64,000 nucleotides of DNA, from positions 57,501 through 121,500 of the forward strand of contig JAQTIA010000002.1 in NCBI GenBank assembly GCA_029433415.1. The letters run 5' to 3'. A program made the position numbers and the translations under genes. Positions 19,306 to 29,126 of the stretch are shown piece after piece. A model generated the notes under the pieces. It saw only the letters and a list, made by a program, of their open reading frames with translations, searched no databases and was not told the origin of the DNA. Position 1 is the stretch's first letter, and each line of letters begins with the position of its first letter. The stretch comes from Acetobacteraceae bacterium ESL0709. Lineage in GTDB: Bacteria; Pseudomonadota; Alphaproteobacteria; Acetobacterales; Acetobacteraceae.

Positions 19306-20178
19306 ATGACAGAGAAAAAGCGTCTGCCTTTTTATATAATTTTGTCTCTTCTTTCTTGGGCGAGCGCGTATCCTGTTGTTCGTCTGGCATTGCGTGATAT
19401 TCCGCCTTTGCCATTGGCGGCGCTACGCTATTTTATCGCTGCCTGTGTGGCGGGTTTGTGGCTGGTCTGGAAGAAGCCGGTTTTGCCTGGCAGGAGAGAG
19501 TTCCCGCGTTTGTTTGTTTGCGGCGCTTTTGGAATAGCTGCGTATAATATTCTCTTTAATTTAGGCGAGCAGACTGTATCGTCTGGTGCGACGAGTCTCA
19601 TTATAGCATCGGCTCCTATTATGGCAGGGATTATGGCCGTTCTGTGTGCAGGTGAGTCTCTTTCTTTATTCGGCTGGATAGGCTCTTTAGTCAGTTTTGG
19701 TGGGGTGACCCTCATCGTTATGGGACAGAAAGGTGGCCTCACATTCGGTTCAGGTGCGGGGCTGGAGTTGCTGGCGGCATTTTGTACGGCAAGTTATGTG
19801 GTGCTTCAGCGTCCTCTGGTTCAGCGTTATGGCGGATTGACAGTGACAGCCTGTGTACTGATGATTGGAGCGTTTTTGCTGCTTCCCTGGTTAAAAGAAG
19901 GAAGTGTCATCTTATATCAGGCACCTCGAAGAGCATGGTTATGTGTGTTTGAGCTGGCTATTCTCCCTGCGGCTATTGGTTACGCGGCTTGGAGTCACGT
20001 CATAGGCATTATGGGTGCAGCCAGAGGGACATTATTGCTTTATCTGCTTCCGCCCCTGACATTTGTGATGGCCTTCATACTTGAAGGAAGCTGGCCTGAT
20101 TGGACTACCTGGTGCGGGGGGGCTGTTGTAATGTCGGGCGTCATCCTGGCGCACAAGAAAACAAGACGCTCAATTTGA
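19306..20178 (+). CDS. EamA/DMT-family transporter
   Basis: A 290-aa inner-membrane protein with about ten hydrophobic segments arranged as two EamA repeats. The N-terminal LLSWASAYPVVRLALRDIPP motif is typical of drug/metabolite exporters of the RhaT/YdcZ-like group. Members export amino acids, other metabolites or drugs. The substrate here cannot be told from sequence. It stands alone between the envelope block and the type I secretion operon. Confidence 0.85.
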   Translation: MTEKKRLPFYIILSLLSWASAYPVVRLALRDIPPLPLAALRYFIAACVAGLWLVWKKPVLPGRREFPRLFVCGAFGIAAYNILFNLGEQTVSSGATSLIIASAPIMAGIMAVLCAGESLSLFGWIGSLVSFGGVTLIVMGQKGGLTFGSGAGLELLAAFCTASYVVLQRPLVQRYGGLTVTACVLMIGAFLLLPWLKEGSVILYQAPRRAWLCVFELAILPAAIGYAAWSHVIGIMGAARGTLLLYLLPPLTFVMAFILEGSWPDWTTWCGGAVVMSGVILAHKKTRRSI

Positions 20179-20382
20179 TGCGCTGACCGCGTTTTACCAC
20201 GAAGAACCAGCTTACGCTTTTCTCATATTGGGGTTCTGAAAGTCTGTAAAAGACTTGTGAAGAGTGAATGTGACGTAATTTTGTCTTTGTTATGCTTCAG
20301 TCGCGTGGTGGAAACAAAATAATAGTTTGTGCCTTCTCTATTGGAGAACTGAGTCGTATAAGTTATGAACCTGATATTAAGA

Positions 20383-20414
20383 CTCTGGCCGCAGAACTTT
20401 GGATGCGGCCAGAG
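20383..20414. repeat. Perfect 11-base inverted repeat upstream of secretion operon
   Basis: CTCTGGCCGCA (20383-20393) and TGCGGCCAGAG (20404-20414) are perfect inverted arms with a 10-base loop. It lies in the 299-base gap between the DMT transporter and the type I secretion ABC gene, about 65 bases before its GTG. No T tract follows. It could be a leader hairpin or an operator. The rest of the gap shows no gene. Confidence 0.6.
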
Positions 20415-20477
20415 TGGCGGGCATTCTGAGTGCAGGGGATGTTGAAGATGCCATTAGATAAAGAAGAAGGATGATCT

Positions 20478-22748
20478 GTGGAGCAACGGCCTTCGCCTGA
20501 AGATGAGTCTTCTGAGTCACAAAATCCCGTCTATATCCGTTTGCGTGCGGTTGTAGCGGCTGCGCATTTTCACGGTATTAATCTGGATGTACGTGATTTT
20601 GCTGCCGAGAAGGGAGAGAAATTTCCATCGCCTGCAACCCTGGCTCGTTGGGTACGTGCCCAAGGCGGAGTCGCCAAGGGGATGCGCCTGAGGTGGAGTT
20701 ATCTTATCCGTCTTGGTAATACGCCGCCTGTTGTGCTTATGTTCAAGGATGGTTCTGCCGGGTTAATGGTGGGGACCGATCCAGCGCGTGGTATCGTCTG
20801 GCTGCGTGATCCATTGAAAGGGGAAGGAGATCCTCCTGTTCCGGTCGACCAACTTCGTTTGGCACAGGTCTGGAACGGTGATGTTCTCCTCATTAAGCGC
20901 AGGCGTGACGAATCAGAGGCTGAGGCCCGGTTTGACCTGTTGTGGTTTGTCAAGCTTGTGTTGCGCGAAAAGAGAGGGTTACGTGACGTGATCTTTTCTT
21001 CAATGGTTCTGAGTATCTTGCAGATATTCCCTGCATTGATCGTCATGCAGGTTATTGATCGCGTCGTAAATTACCATTCTATGGCGACACTGGTTTCCTT
21101 GACAGGGTTTGTTGTGATCCTGAGCGTTTACGAAGTTCTACTGAGTTATGGCAGGCAGGAACTCAGTTTGGTTGTCAGTACCAGGCTGGATGCGCGTATT
21201 TCACTTCATGCCTTTAACCGTCTCTTGTCGTTGCCACTGGAATTTTACGAGCGGCAGCAATCTGGTGAGATTCTAGGGCGTTTCTCGGCTGTTTTCCGCG
21301 TCCGTGATTTTATGACGGGGCAGCTCTTGAACACAATGCTGGACCTGTTTGTGCTGTTTGTCGTTATGCCGGTCCTGTTTTATATGAGTCCTACGATGGC
21401 GTGGCTGACACTCGCAGCGGCGGGCGCTATCGGCCTGATTGTCGTGATTATGTTGCCGGCAGTAAGTCGCGTCGCCGGGCAGCAGATCAGGACTGAAATG
21501 CGCCGAAATGCAACATTGTACGAAACTGTTGCTGGTATTCGCACTGTCAAGACATTGGCCCTTGAGAATACACGCCGCACGGAATGGGATGAGCGTACGG
21601 CAGATGTGGTACAGTGGCGTCTGGCATCGGGCCGCATGTCGAACTGGATTAATACATTTGTTTCTCCGCTAAACATGTTTATTAACCGTGGCATCATTCT
21701 GGTGGGTGCTTATTTGATTCTTACGGGCTCGGACAGTATGCAGGGCGGAGCTCTGATGGCTTTTATGATGCTCGGTGGGCGCGTTGCTTCTCCGCTGGTC
21801 AGTCTGGCGCGTTTGATGGAAACAGTGAACGAAGTGACTGTCTCCTTGAATGAAGCCGGCATGGTCCTGAATCAGCCAACGGAGACGAAAGCCCTGACGA
21901 CGGGAATGCGCCCCAAAATCAAGGGAGCATTGAGTTTCACCAATGTGAACTTTACGTACCCGGGTTCAGCAAATAAGGCTCTTATTGATATAAATTTCTC
22001 TGTTCCAGCAGGCACGATGCTTGGTCTCGTGGGGCGTTCGGGCTCAGGAAAATCGACCATAACCCGCCTGCTTCAGGGCGTAAGTCGAAATTACGAGGGT
22101 TATCTGAGGCTTGATGGCATTGATCTGAGAGAAATTAATCTGCATCATTTGCGGCGTTCTTTTGGCGTGGTCCTTCAGGACAACTTCCTTTTCAGGGGCA
22201 CCATCCAAGATAATATTACCGCAGGGCGTCCAGGCTATACGATTGATGACGTTGTAAGGGCGGCCCGCCTTGCTGGCGCTGAAGAATTTATCGAGCGTAT
22301 GCCCGCTGGATATGAAACATGGATTGAGGAAGGCTCAACCAATATTTCTGGTGGGCAGCGGCAGCGCCTGGCGATTGCACGTGCTGTTATTTCTGATCCC
22401 AAATTGATGATTCTTGATGAGGCGACATCTGCTCTTGATCCTGAGTCGGAAGCTCTGGTGAACGCTAATCTTCAGCGGATCGGTAAGGGAAGGACGATGG
22501 TTATCGTTTCTCACAGACTGTCGTCATTGGTTGATTGCGATAAAATTGCCGTTATGGATCACGGTGAACTTGTCGATATTGCTCCACATGAGGTCCTGTT
22601 AGAACGGTGTGAGATTTATCGTACATTATGGTTGCAGCAGAATCGTCATATTAATCCCGGCGCTTCTCGAGGAGGAGACGAAGATAGGGCTGATGAAGAT
22701 GGCGGGCCTTCAGAGCAGGGACGACTGCCCGGGGGAGAGAACAAATGA
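20478..22748 (+). CDS. Type I secretion ABC transporter with C39-like domain
   Basis: A 756-aa HlyB/LapB-type permease-ATPase. Residues about 17-140 resemble the C39 peptidase fold but lack the catalytic cysteine, so this is a C39-like substrate-binding domain and not a leader protease. Five to six membrane helices follow (about 165-450). The ATPase domain has Walker A GRSGSGKST (519-527), signature SGGQ (624-627) and Walker B LMILDE (643-648). The GTG start has AAGGA in good position. The downstream HlyD-type gene overlaps as ATGA. It should export an unfolded protein across both membranes with an adaptor and a TolC-type pore. Neither an RTX substrate nor a dedicated pore gene is adjacent. 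Confidence 0.93.
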   Translation: MEQRPSPEDESSESQNPVYIRLRAVVAAAHFHGINLDVRDFAAEKGEKFPSPATLARWVRAQGGVAKGMRLRWSYLIRLGNTPPVVLMFKDGSAGLMVGTDPARGIVWLRDPLKGEGDPPVPVDQLRLAQVWNGDVLLIKRRRDESEAEARFDLLWFVKLVLREKRGLRDVIFSSMVLSILQIFPALIVMQVIDRVVNYHSMATLVSLTGFVVILSVYEVLLSYGRQELSLVVSTRLDARISLHAFNRLLSLPLEFYERQQSGEILGRFSAVFRVRDFMTGQLLNTMLDLFVLFVVMPVLFYMSPTMAWLTLAAAGAIGLIVVIMLPAVSRVAGQQIRTEMRRNATLYETVAGIRTVKTLALENTRRTEWDERTADVVQWRLASGRMSNWINTFVSPLNMFINRGIILVGAYLILTGSDSMQGGALMAFMMLGGRVASPLVSLARLMETVNEVTVSLNEAGMVLNQPTETKALTTGMRPKIKGALSFTNVNFTYPGSANKALIDINFSVPAGTMLGLVGRSGSGKSTITRLLQGVSRNYEGYLRLDGIDLREINLHHLRRSFGVVLQDNFLFRGTIQDNITAGRPGYTIDDVVRAARLAGAEEFIERMPAGYETWIEEGSTNISGGQRQRLAIARAVISDPKLMILDEATSALDPESEALVNANLQRIGKGRTMVIVSHRLSSLVDCDKIAVMDHGELVDIAPHEVLLERCEIYRTLWLQQNRHINPGASRGGDEDRADEDGGPSEQGRLPGGENK

Positions 22749-24226
22749 GCGATAATGATCTCGTTCCAAAGCCTGATCAGGAACCCTCACAGGAGAGGCG
22801 TCCTGATCCGACCGATGTTCATAATGTTCCCAGAAAGGCAACAGATCCTTTTTCCCCTGACGGCATGCCGTTGGCTCTTCTGGAGTTTCATTCCCCGACA
22901 AGAGCGTTGGTCAATATGCCGGCAACGCCGTCGGCGCAGTATATTGTCTGGGTTGTCGGTTGTCTCCTTATCGCCTGTCTGGCCGGGATGGCCTTCTTTC
23001 CAGTTAATAAAGTGGTTTCGATTTCCGGACGGATGATTTCAACTCAACCCACTATTCTGGTGCAGCCATTTGAGTCCGCCATTATACGGTCGATTGACGC
23101 AGATGTGGGTGATTTTGTTCATAAGGGCCAAGTGCTGGCCCGTCTGGACTCAACGGTCAGTCAGGCAGATATTGATAATCTGGTTCAGCAAATTCAGTCT
23201 CTGGAGACAGAGGTTGCGCGTCTGAAAGTTGAAGCAAATGGCCAGGAGTACGAACCGGATATAAATGTGCCGTCCTCAGTTGAGCAGGGCAAGATTTTCC
23301 TGATGCGTAAAAGTGATTATCAGGCCCATATGGAGGATTTTGCGCAACGTATCGCTGGAATGGAGAGTGATCTCCAAGGGGCACGAGCGAATTCCGCCAT
23401 GTTTGCCAGCAAATTACGCATCGTGACAGCTGTCCTGGAAATGAGAAAACGTGAGCAGGAAGAGCAAGTTGGCTCCCGTCTTTCGACATTGGGGGCGCAG
23501 GATGCCGTTATGGATACGGAGCGTCAGTTAATTACGGCGCAACAGACGGCAAATTCAACGGCCAATAAGCTGGAAGCTCTGAAGGCAACGCGCGACAGTT
23601 ATGTTCAGAACTGGAAAACCGAGGTTTATGCAGAATTGACCAAGGCCGAGCGCAAACTTGATGAGGTCCGGAGTGAGTATCGCAAGGCCAGGCTGCGGCA
23701 ACGTCTTATTGTGCTTAGAGCTCCTGAAGATGGTATTGTCCTTACCGTAGGGCCTTTCTCCATAGGCTCTGTGATTGAAGCAGGTATGCGCGTCATGACC
23801 CTGGTGCCTACAACTTCCGGTATGGAAGTGGAGGCGATCATGCGGGCCCAGGATAGTGGTTTCGTCAAGCAGGGAGATCATGCTCTCATCAAATTTATTA
23901 CATTTCCTTATGATCTATATGGTGGAGCAGATGCGACCGTTCGTCTGATCAGTGCAGATTCGTTTATGCCGACAGATGCTGCAACAAGTAATATCAAAGC
24001 CGGAATTGATCCGCAAAGTCTTGCTGGCCTTAAAGGGGCGGCTGTATTTTACCGCGTGCGTTTGCGTATTGATCGTTACACATTGCACGGGCAGCCCTCT
24101 TTTTTCCATCCAGCTCCAGGGGTACCTGTGACTGCGGATATAGATGTCGGCAAAAGGACGATCCTCAAATATCTCTTTAGCCAGATTATCCCAACCGTCA
24201 GTGACGGTATGCGGGAACCATCATAG
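22745..24226 (+). CDS. Type I secretion membrane fusion protein, HlyD family
   Basis: A 493-aa periplasmic adaptor. A proline-rich cytoplasmic tail of about 64 residues is followed by one membrane helix (about 65-87), a lipoyl-like half (SIDADVGDFVHKGQVLARLD), long coiled-coil helices (about 140-330), the second lipoyl half (LRAPEDGIVLTVGPFSIGSVI) and a beta-barrel domain. It should link the ABC transporter to an outer membrane pore. Its ATG overlaps the stop of the ABC gene. Confidence 0.92.
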   Translation: MSDNDLVPKPDQEPSQERRPDPTDVHNVPRKATDPFSPDGMPLALLEFHSPTRALVNMPATPSAQYIVWVVGCLLIACLAGMAFFPVNKVVSISGRMISTQPTILVQPFESAIIRSIDADVGDFVHKGQVLARLDSTVSQADIDNLVQQIQSLETEVARLKVEANGQEYEPDINVPSSVEQGKIFLMRKSDYQAHMEDFAQRIAGMESDLQGARANSAMFASKLRIVTAVLEMRKREQEEQVGSRLSTLGAQDAVMDTERQLITAQQTANSTANKLEALKATRDSYVQNWKTEVYAELTKAERKLDEVRSEYRKARLRQRLIVLRAPEDGIVLTVGPFSIGSVIEAGMRVMTLVPTTSGMEVEAIMRAQDSGFVKQGDHALIKFITFPYDLYGGADATVRLISADSFMPTDAATSNIKAGIDPQSLAGLKGAAVFYRVRLRIDRYTLHGQPSFFHPAPGVPVTADIDVGKRTILKYLFSQIIPTVSDGMREPS

Positions 24227-24241
24227 GCTGGAAAGGCGGTT

Positions 24242-26032
24242 ATGGTCTTAGAGAAAGCAATGGGTATATTTTCTCAGGGGTTCCGTGGGCGGAAAATGGA
24301 GCGCGGCCTGCGTCTTCTGGAAGAGAAGAAACCCTATGAAGCTTTCAGCATTTTTGCGGAATTGGCCCAGAAAGGGATGGTCAAGGCCCAATATCAGGTT
24401 GCGCAATGTTATTTGCGCGGTCAGGGTACGCCTCCTTCATTGGAAGAAGGAGCGAGGTGGCTTTATCGTGCTGCTCAGGCGGGGTTGTCTGAAGCCTGTT
24501 TCAGTTTGGGTACTCTATACGCGATGGGCCTTCCGGCGGGGTTTGATCCCGCTGCTACGATATCCGTTCTGGGGACAAAATCTTCACCTACGGACAGGAA
24601 GCCTGATTTCGGGAAAGCCTTGTATTGGGCACTAAAGGGAGCAGAAGGAGGCGATGCTCAGGCAAAAGCCTTGGCTGCGCACATCTATGCTCATGGACCA
24701 GATGATATCAAAGATGCCAAACTGGCGCGCTATTGGTACAAACAAGCAGCTGAGGCCAAGACTCCACAAGGACTATTCGGCTATGGGTTGATCCTGCTAC
24801 GTGAGGCGCAAACAGACGAAGATCGAAAAGAGGCATTTACATATCTCAAAGAGGCAGCCGATATGGATGTCGGTACGGCCAATGCAACAATTGCCTGGAT
24901 GTATGAAGGCGGCGTCGGGGTCGAGAAAAATCTGAACCAGGCTGCGCATTATTTTGCGCGTGCTGCCGAGCACGAGATTGCTCCAGCTCAGGCTCGTTAT
25001 GGCCTGATGCTTCTTAAAGGCATAGGCGTCAAACAGAATATCGTTCAGGCTGAAACATGGCTTCGGCGTGCTGCACAAAATGGCCATGCTGATTCTGCGG
25101 CCATGTTGGGAGATCTCTATATTCGTGGGGAGAATTTTCACACGAGTGCTACAGAAGCGTTTCATTGGTATCAGATGGCTGCCGAAATGGGGCATACCAG
25201 TGCAATGCGGGCTCTTGGCGTTTTTTATCTGACGGGTACGGCTGTTGAACGTGATGAGATCAAAGCAGCGCAATGGTTTAATAAAGCTGCTGCGCAGGGA
25301 GATCGTCAAGCTGATGCTGATCTCGGTAATCTCATTCTTGCTGGTGTTACCTTGCCGGTAGAGGAGCAGGCGGCCTTACGTGACCGATGGCAAAAACGTG
25401 CAGAAACCGGTGATGAGCTGAGTGCCTTTAATTTCGGTGTCTGTCTGGCTCAGAAAATTGGCGGACATCTTGATGAAAAGCAAGCCCTTTACTGGATGAG
25501 CAAGGCCCTCAAAAGTATTGTGAATGCACAATATTGGTATGGAAAAATGCTCTTTGAGGGTAAAGGATGTGCTCCCGATCCTGTTGAAGGACTGAAATGG
25601 CTGGAAAAAGCAGCCGATTCTGGTATGCCCGATGCCTGTGTGGCTGTAGCTCGCCTCTGTCTTACGGGTTACGATTATTGTCCCAAAGATCATAAAAAAG
25701 CATTGGAGCTTTATCTTAAGGCTGCGGAAAAGGGTAATGCCGAAGCCTGCTTTGCTCTTGGTGCCATGTATGGTGGTGGTCATGATATTCCTCCAGATAA
25801 GGAACGGGCACTTCATTATTTCAGAATGGCTGCTCATAAAGGACATGGCTTGGCTCAGGCGATGCTCGGGCGATATCTTGTTTATGGTTTTGGGGGCACG
25901 ATCGACCGCGAGGAGGGCCTTAAATGGCTCCATCAGGCGGCGGGTCAAGGTGTAGAAGAGGCAAAAAAGACATTGCAGGAGATAGAAGGAGATTCAGCGA
26001 TAACACCGCCGGAAAAGATCGTTCATGCGTAA
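24242..26032 (+). CDS. Sel1-repeat (TPR-like) protein
   Basis: A 596-aa protein made almost wholly of Sel1-like helical repeats of about 36 residues, with units such as AAQAGLSEACFSLGTLYAMG, AAEHEIAPAQARYGLMLLKG and AADSGMPDACVAVARLCLTG. No signal peptide is evident, so it is probably cytoplasmic. Such proteins are scaffolds for protein assemblies. It starts 15 bases after the HlyD-like gene, and its end overlaps the start of the next glycosyltransferase gene by eight bases. It may organise a glycosyltransferase or secretion complex, which is inference from context. Confidence 0.85.
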   Translation: MVLEKAMGIFSQGFRGRKMERGLRLLEEKKPYEAFSIFAELAQKGMVKAQYQVAQCYLRGQGTPPSLEEGARWLYRAAQAGLSEACFSLGTLYAMGLPAGFDPAATISVLGTKSSPTDRKPDFGKALYWALKGAEGGDAQAKALAAHIYAHGPDDIKDAKLARYWYKQAAEAKTPQGLFGYGLILLREAQTDEDRKEAFTYLKEAADMDVGTANATIAWMYEGGVGVEKNLNQAAHYFARAAEHEIAPAQARYGLMLLKGIGVKQNIVQAETWLRRAAQNGHADSAAMLGDLYIRGENFHTSATEAFHWYQMAAEMGHTSAMRALGVFYLTGTAVERDEIKAAQWFNKAAAQGDRQADADLGNLILAGVTLPVEEQAALRDRWQKRAETGDELSAFNFGVCLAQKIGGHLDEKQALYWMSKALKSIVNAQYWYGKMLFEGKGCAPDPVEGLKWLEKAADSGMPDACVAVARLCLTGYDYCPKDHKKALELYLKAAEKGNAEACFALGAMYGGGHDIPPDKERALHYFRMAAHKGHGLAQAMLGRYLVYGFGGTIDREEGLKWLHQAAGQGVEEAKKTLQEIEGDSAITPPEKIVHA

Positions 26033-28970
26033 AAATCCCAGGTCTGTTGGTGACTATGGCGTTGTTATCAATGAAAAAGCGGAAAAACTCTGGCATGGGA
26101 AATGCTCCCGGGAAGCGCAATATGCCTATGAATATGGACAAGAGGCCTTAAAGAAAGGCGCGTTATATCAAGCTTGTTTCTGGCTTGGACGCGCGGACAG
26201 GCTTGCTCCAAAGGATGTAAAGGTAGGTTTCTCCTACTGCATGGCTCTTCTGAAAGCGGGTCGTTTCAAGAGATTTCTTGATCGTTTGGAAGGTTTAAAA
26301 AAAAACCTGTATGTCAGGGAACTCATTTTTGCCGAATGTCTGGCCTTATGGGGGAATGGTAAAAAGGCGGAAGCGGAGAGTATTTTAAAAGAGGCTCTGT
26401 CTCGTTATGTGTCGCCTGTCGAGTTCCATAGTCTTATTGAGGTGTTTGTAACACAGGGGCAATACCCTGGATGGGGTGAACTCTCTAATAGTGGATTATT
26501 GACGATTCATGCGTCTCAGCCTGTTAGTCTCGTTATTGATGGGCGTCAATTGGGCTTGTTTGAGACCAGAGAGGTGTGGCTTGGTTCTGTCTTTCGTGAA
26601 GGGGTATGCCTTGACTGGGCGCAGGGACGCCGCTTGTCGGTCAAGGCTGGGGGACAGCATCTTTTAGGGAGCCCTTTCGATATAAAGGCTCTGACACACT
26701 GTGAATCTCTTGTCTGGCCACAGGCTTCTGCGCTTGAAGGGTGGCTCTGGTACCCCGCGGAACCAGAATTTGTGCCTCATATTCAGGTTGATGGAAAGGA
26801 CTGGATAACGGCTGAAAGGTCTGCAGACATAGGTCTGTTTAATCCTTTGGGACAGGTAAAAGCGTTTTCTCTTCCCTTAAGTGACCTTTCTGATCAGGGG
26901 CGCGAAACCGTCAGGCTTACAAATGATCACGGCGCCATTTTGACGGGAACTCCCCTTGATCCCAAGTTGGGGCGTGTTCTTGGCAGGAAAATGCCTTATC
27001 CGGCTCAATATCGTCCGGTACCTGTTCAACCGCGTCCAAGCCGTAATGTAAGAAGACGTTTGGAAAGGCCACGCTGTGTTGTTATCCTGCCAGTTTATGC
27101 AGGTTACCAGGCAACAATGGAGTGCCTGACAAGTGTCCTTGAGACGGCTCCAACTTCGGTGGAGATTATCGTTATTGATGACGCATCTCCTGAGAAGAAT
27201 ATTGCTCGTGCGTTGGATAAATTAGCAGCAGATAATAAAATAACGCTGCTACGTAATACAGAAAATCAGGGTTTTCCAGCCTCGGTGAATAGGGGATTAC
27301 GATATGCAGAAGGCGCTGATGTCATCCTGTTAAACAGCGATACAGTTGTTTTTGAAGGCTGGGTCCAGCGTCTGCAAGAGTGGTTAAACATAACTGACGT
27401 TGGGACAGTCACACCATTTTCCAATCATGCCACGTTATTATCCTATCCCTCGGTGGAGAAAGAAAATCCTTTTCCCGATAAACGGGAGGCTCGTCTTATT
27501 GACCAATACTGTCAGGAAAATGGGACATCAACAGAAATAGAACTACCGACAGGCAATGGTTTCTGCATGGCTATCTCTGCGGAATGTCTGGCAGAAACCG
27601 GCTGGTTCCGGGATGATATATTTGTCCAGGGCTATGGGGAAGAAAATGATTTCTGCCTGAGAGCAACGGCACGAGGGTTTCGCCATCTGGCAGCAGTAAA
27701 TGTCTATGTCCGTCATAAAGGTGGAAATTCTTTCGGCAAGAGCAGATTGGCTCTGATTGAGCGTAATCTGAAAATACTCAATGCCCTTCATCCCGGTTAT
27801 GATTTGCTCGTTGCAGAGTTTATGCGTCGTGATCCACTTTTTATGATCAGACGAAGATTGGATCTTATGTGTCTGATGCAGAAAGCGCGTAAAAAAGGGG
27901 CCGTTTTGCTGATTGAGCACAATTATGGTGGTGGAGTCGCCCGTACGGTCCAACAACGCGCCGAAGCCTATGAGAGGGAGGGCTTGTTGGCGCTAAGGCT
28001 TCGCCCGTCTTTTCAAGGATGTGTTCTTGAATCATGCAACGATCCAGATTTGTGGCCTAATCTGTGTTTTGCGCTGCCTGAAGACAGTATGCTGCTTATA
28101 AGATGCTTGCGCAAAGTGGGTGTCCAGTCTGTAGAATGGCACCATTTGGTCGGACACGCTCCCTGGATCAGGCGATTACATAAATTTCTTGATGTGCCCC
28201 TGGATATTTTTGTTCATGACCATGTCTGGTTCTGTCCCAGGATTATTTTGTTAAATCCAGAGGGTCGTTATTGTGGGGAACGGAGCGTACAGGCCTGTAA
28301 GGAGTGTATCAGGCGAGACAGGAAAGATCTGAAAGAAAAAATTACCATTGACGAATTGCTGGAACGCTCCATTGAGGAATTCAAGTCAGCGCGTTCCATT
28401 ACAGCGCCGAGTTATGATGCAGCCAGAAGGCTTGAGAGGCATTTTCCTCAAATCGAAGGTCTCGTCAAAGTACATGCACCGGAAAATGAAGCGGCTTTTC
28501 CTCCATTAAGAATATCACCTGCATCCGGGAAAAATTTCTATCGTGTCGGCGTTGTTGGGGGGATTAGCCGCTGGAAAGGGTATGAAATTTTACTGGAATT
28601 GGGGCAATATATACGGCAGCATGGTTTGCCTCTTGAGATCGTTCTGATCGGTGGGACAAGAGATGATCAAGCCCTGATCAATGCAGGAATCCAGGTCACG
28701 GGGACTTATGATGATAAAGAAGTTCTTTCTCTAATCGAAGAGATGGAGCTTGATGTAGGGTTTCTTCCTTCTATTGCCCCCGAGACATGGTCCTATGCAT
28801 TGAGTTGGCTCTGGAAAGCAGGTCTGGCGGTAATCTGTTTCGATATTGGGGCGGTTAGCGAACGTATCCGACGTAGGGGTGATGAGGCCGGGAAAATCCT
28901 CCCGCTTGGCTTACCTGTCGAAAGGTTGGCGAGTTATATTCTTCACTATTTGAGTTCCCGAAAAAAATGA
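26025..28970 (+). CDS. Large two-domain glycosyltransferase (GT2 plus GT4-like)
   Basis: A 981-aa protein with three parts. Residues 1 to about 150 look TPR-like, followed by a region of unclear fold up to about 340. A GT2 domain follows (about 350-600) with VVILPVYAGY, the acidic IIVIDDASPEK, the DXD-like LLNSDT near 435 and the GYGEENDFCLRA segment near 530. A C-terminal GT4/GT-B-like part (about 624-981) has VVGGISRWKGYEILLELGQ near 840 and an acidic PETWSYAL segment. It probably adds more than one sugar to a protein or glycan. Its acceptor and donors are unknown. The eight-base overlap with the Sel1 gene suggests coupled synthesis. Confidence 0.85.
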   Translation: MRKNPRSVGDYGVVINEKAEKLWHGKCSREAQYAYEYGQEALKKGALYQACFWLGRADRLAPKDVKVGFSYCMALLKAGRFKRFLDRLEGLKKNLYVRELIFAECLALWGNGKKAEAESILKEALSRYVSPVEFHSLIEVFVTQGQYPGWGELSNSGLLTIHASQPVSLVIDGRQLGLFETREVWLGSVFREGVCLDWAQGRRLSVKAGGQHLLGSPFDIKALTHCESLVWPQASALEGWLWYPAEPEFVPHIQVDGKDWITAERSADIGLFNPLGQVKAFSLPLSDLSDQGRETVRLTNDHGAILTGTPLDPKLGRVLGRKMPYPAQYRPVPVQPRPSRNVRRRLERPRCVVILPVYAGYQATMECLTSVLETAPTSVEIIVIDDASPEKNIARALDKLAADNKITLLRNTENQGFPASVNRGLRYAEGADVILLNSDTVVFEGWVQRLQEWLNITDVGTVTPFSNHATLLSYPSVEKENPFPDKREARLIDQYCQENGTSTEIELPTGNGFCMAISAECLAETGWFRDDIFVQGYGEENDFCLRATARGFRHLAAVNVYVRHKGGNSFGKSRLALIERNLKILNALHPGYDLLVAEFMRRDPLFMIRRRLDLMCLMQKARKKGAVLLIEHNYGGGVARTVQQRAEAYEREGLLALRLRPSFQGCVLESCNDPDLWPNLCFALPEDSMLLIRCLRKVGVQSVEWHHLVGHAPWIRRLHKFLDVPLDIFVHDHVWFCPRIILLNPEGRYCGERSVQACKECIRRDRKDLKEKITIDELLERSIEEFKSARSITAPSYDAARRLERHFPQIEGLVKVHAPENEAAFPPLRISPASGKNFYRVGVVGGISRWKGYEILLELGQYIRQHGLPLEIVLIGGTRDDQALINAGIQVTGTYDDKEVLSLIEEMELDVGFLPSIAPETWSYALSWLWKAGLAVICFDIGAVSERIRRRGDEAGKILPLGLPVERLASYILHYLSSRKK

Positions 28971-29126
28971 TAATGAGGCTTTTTTCTGCATCAAATTGCC
29001 GTTATGTTAGGTTAACTACATATTGATTTTGGGATGCCCGTAATTTCTTTCGCACTATTTTGTATGTGTATTCCCCAGTAGAAATGAGTAGAATAGCGGA
29101 AGAGGCATATATTTTAGCGAGGCGCG

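Noticed and set aside
20478-22748. Bacteriocin-type exporter that cleaves a double-glycine leader
   Set aside because: The N-terminal C39-like domain has no catalytic cysteine, so leader cleavage is not expected.
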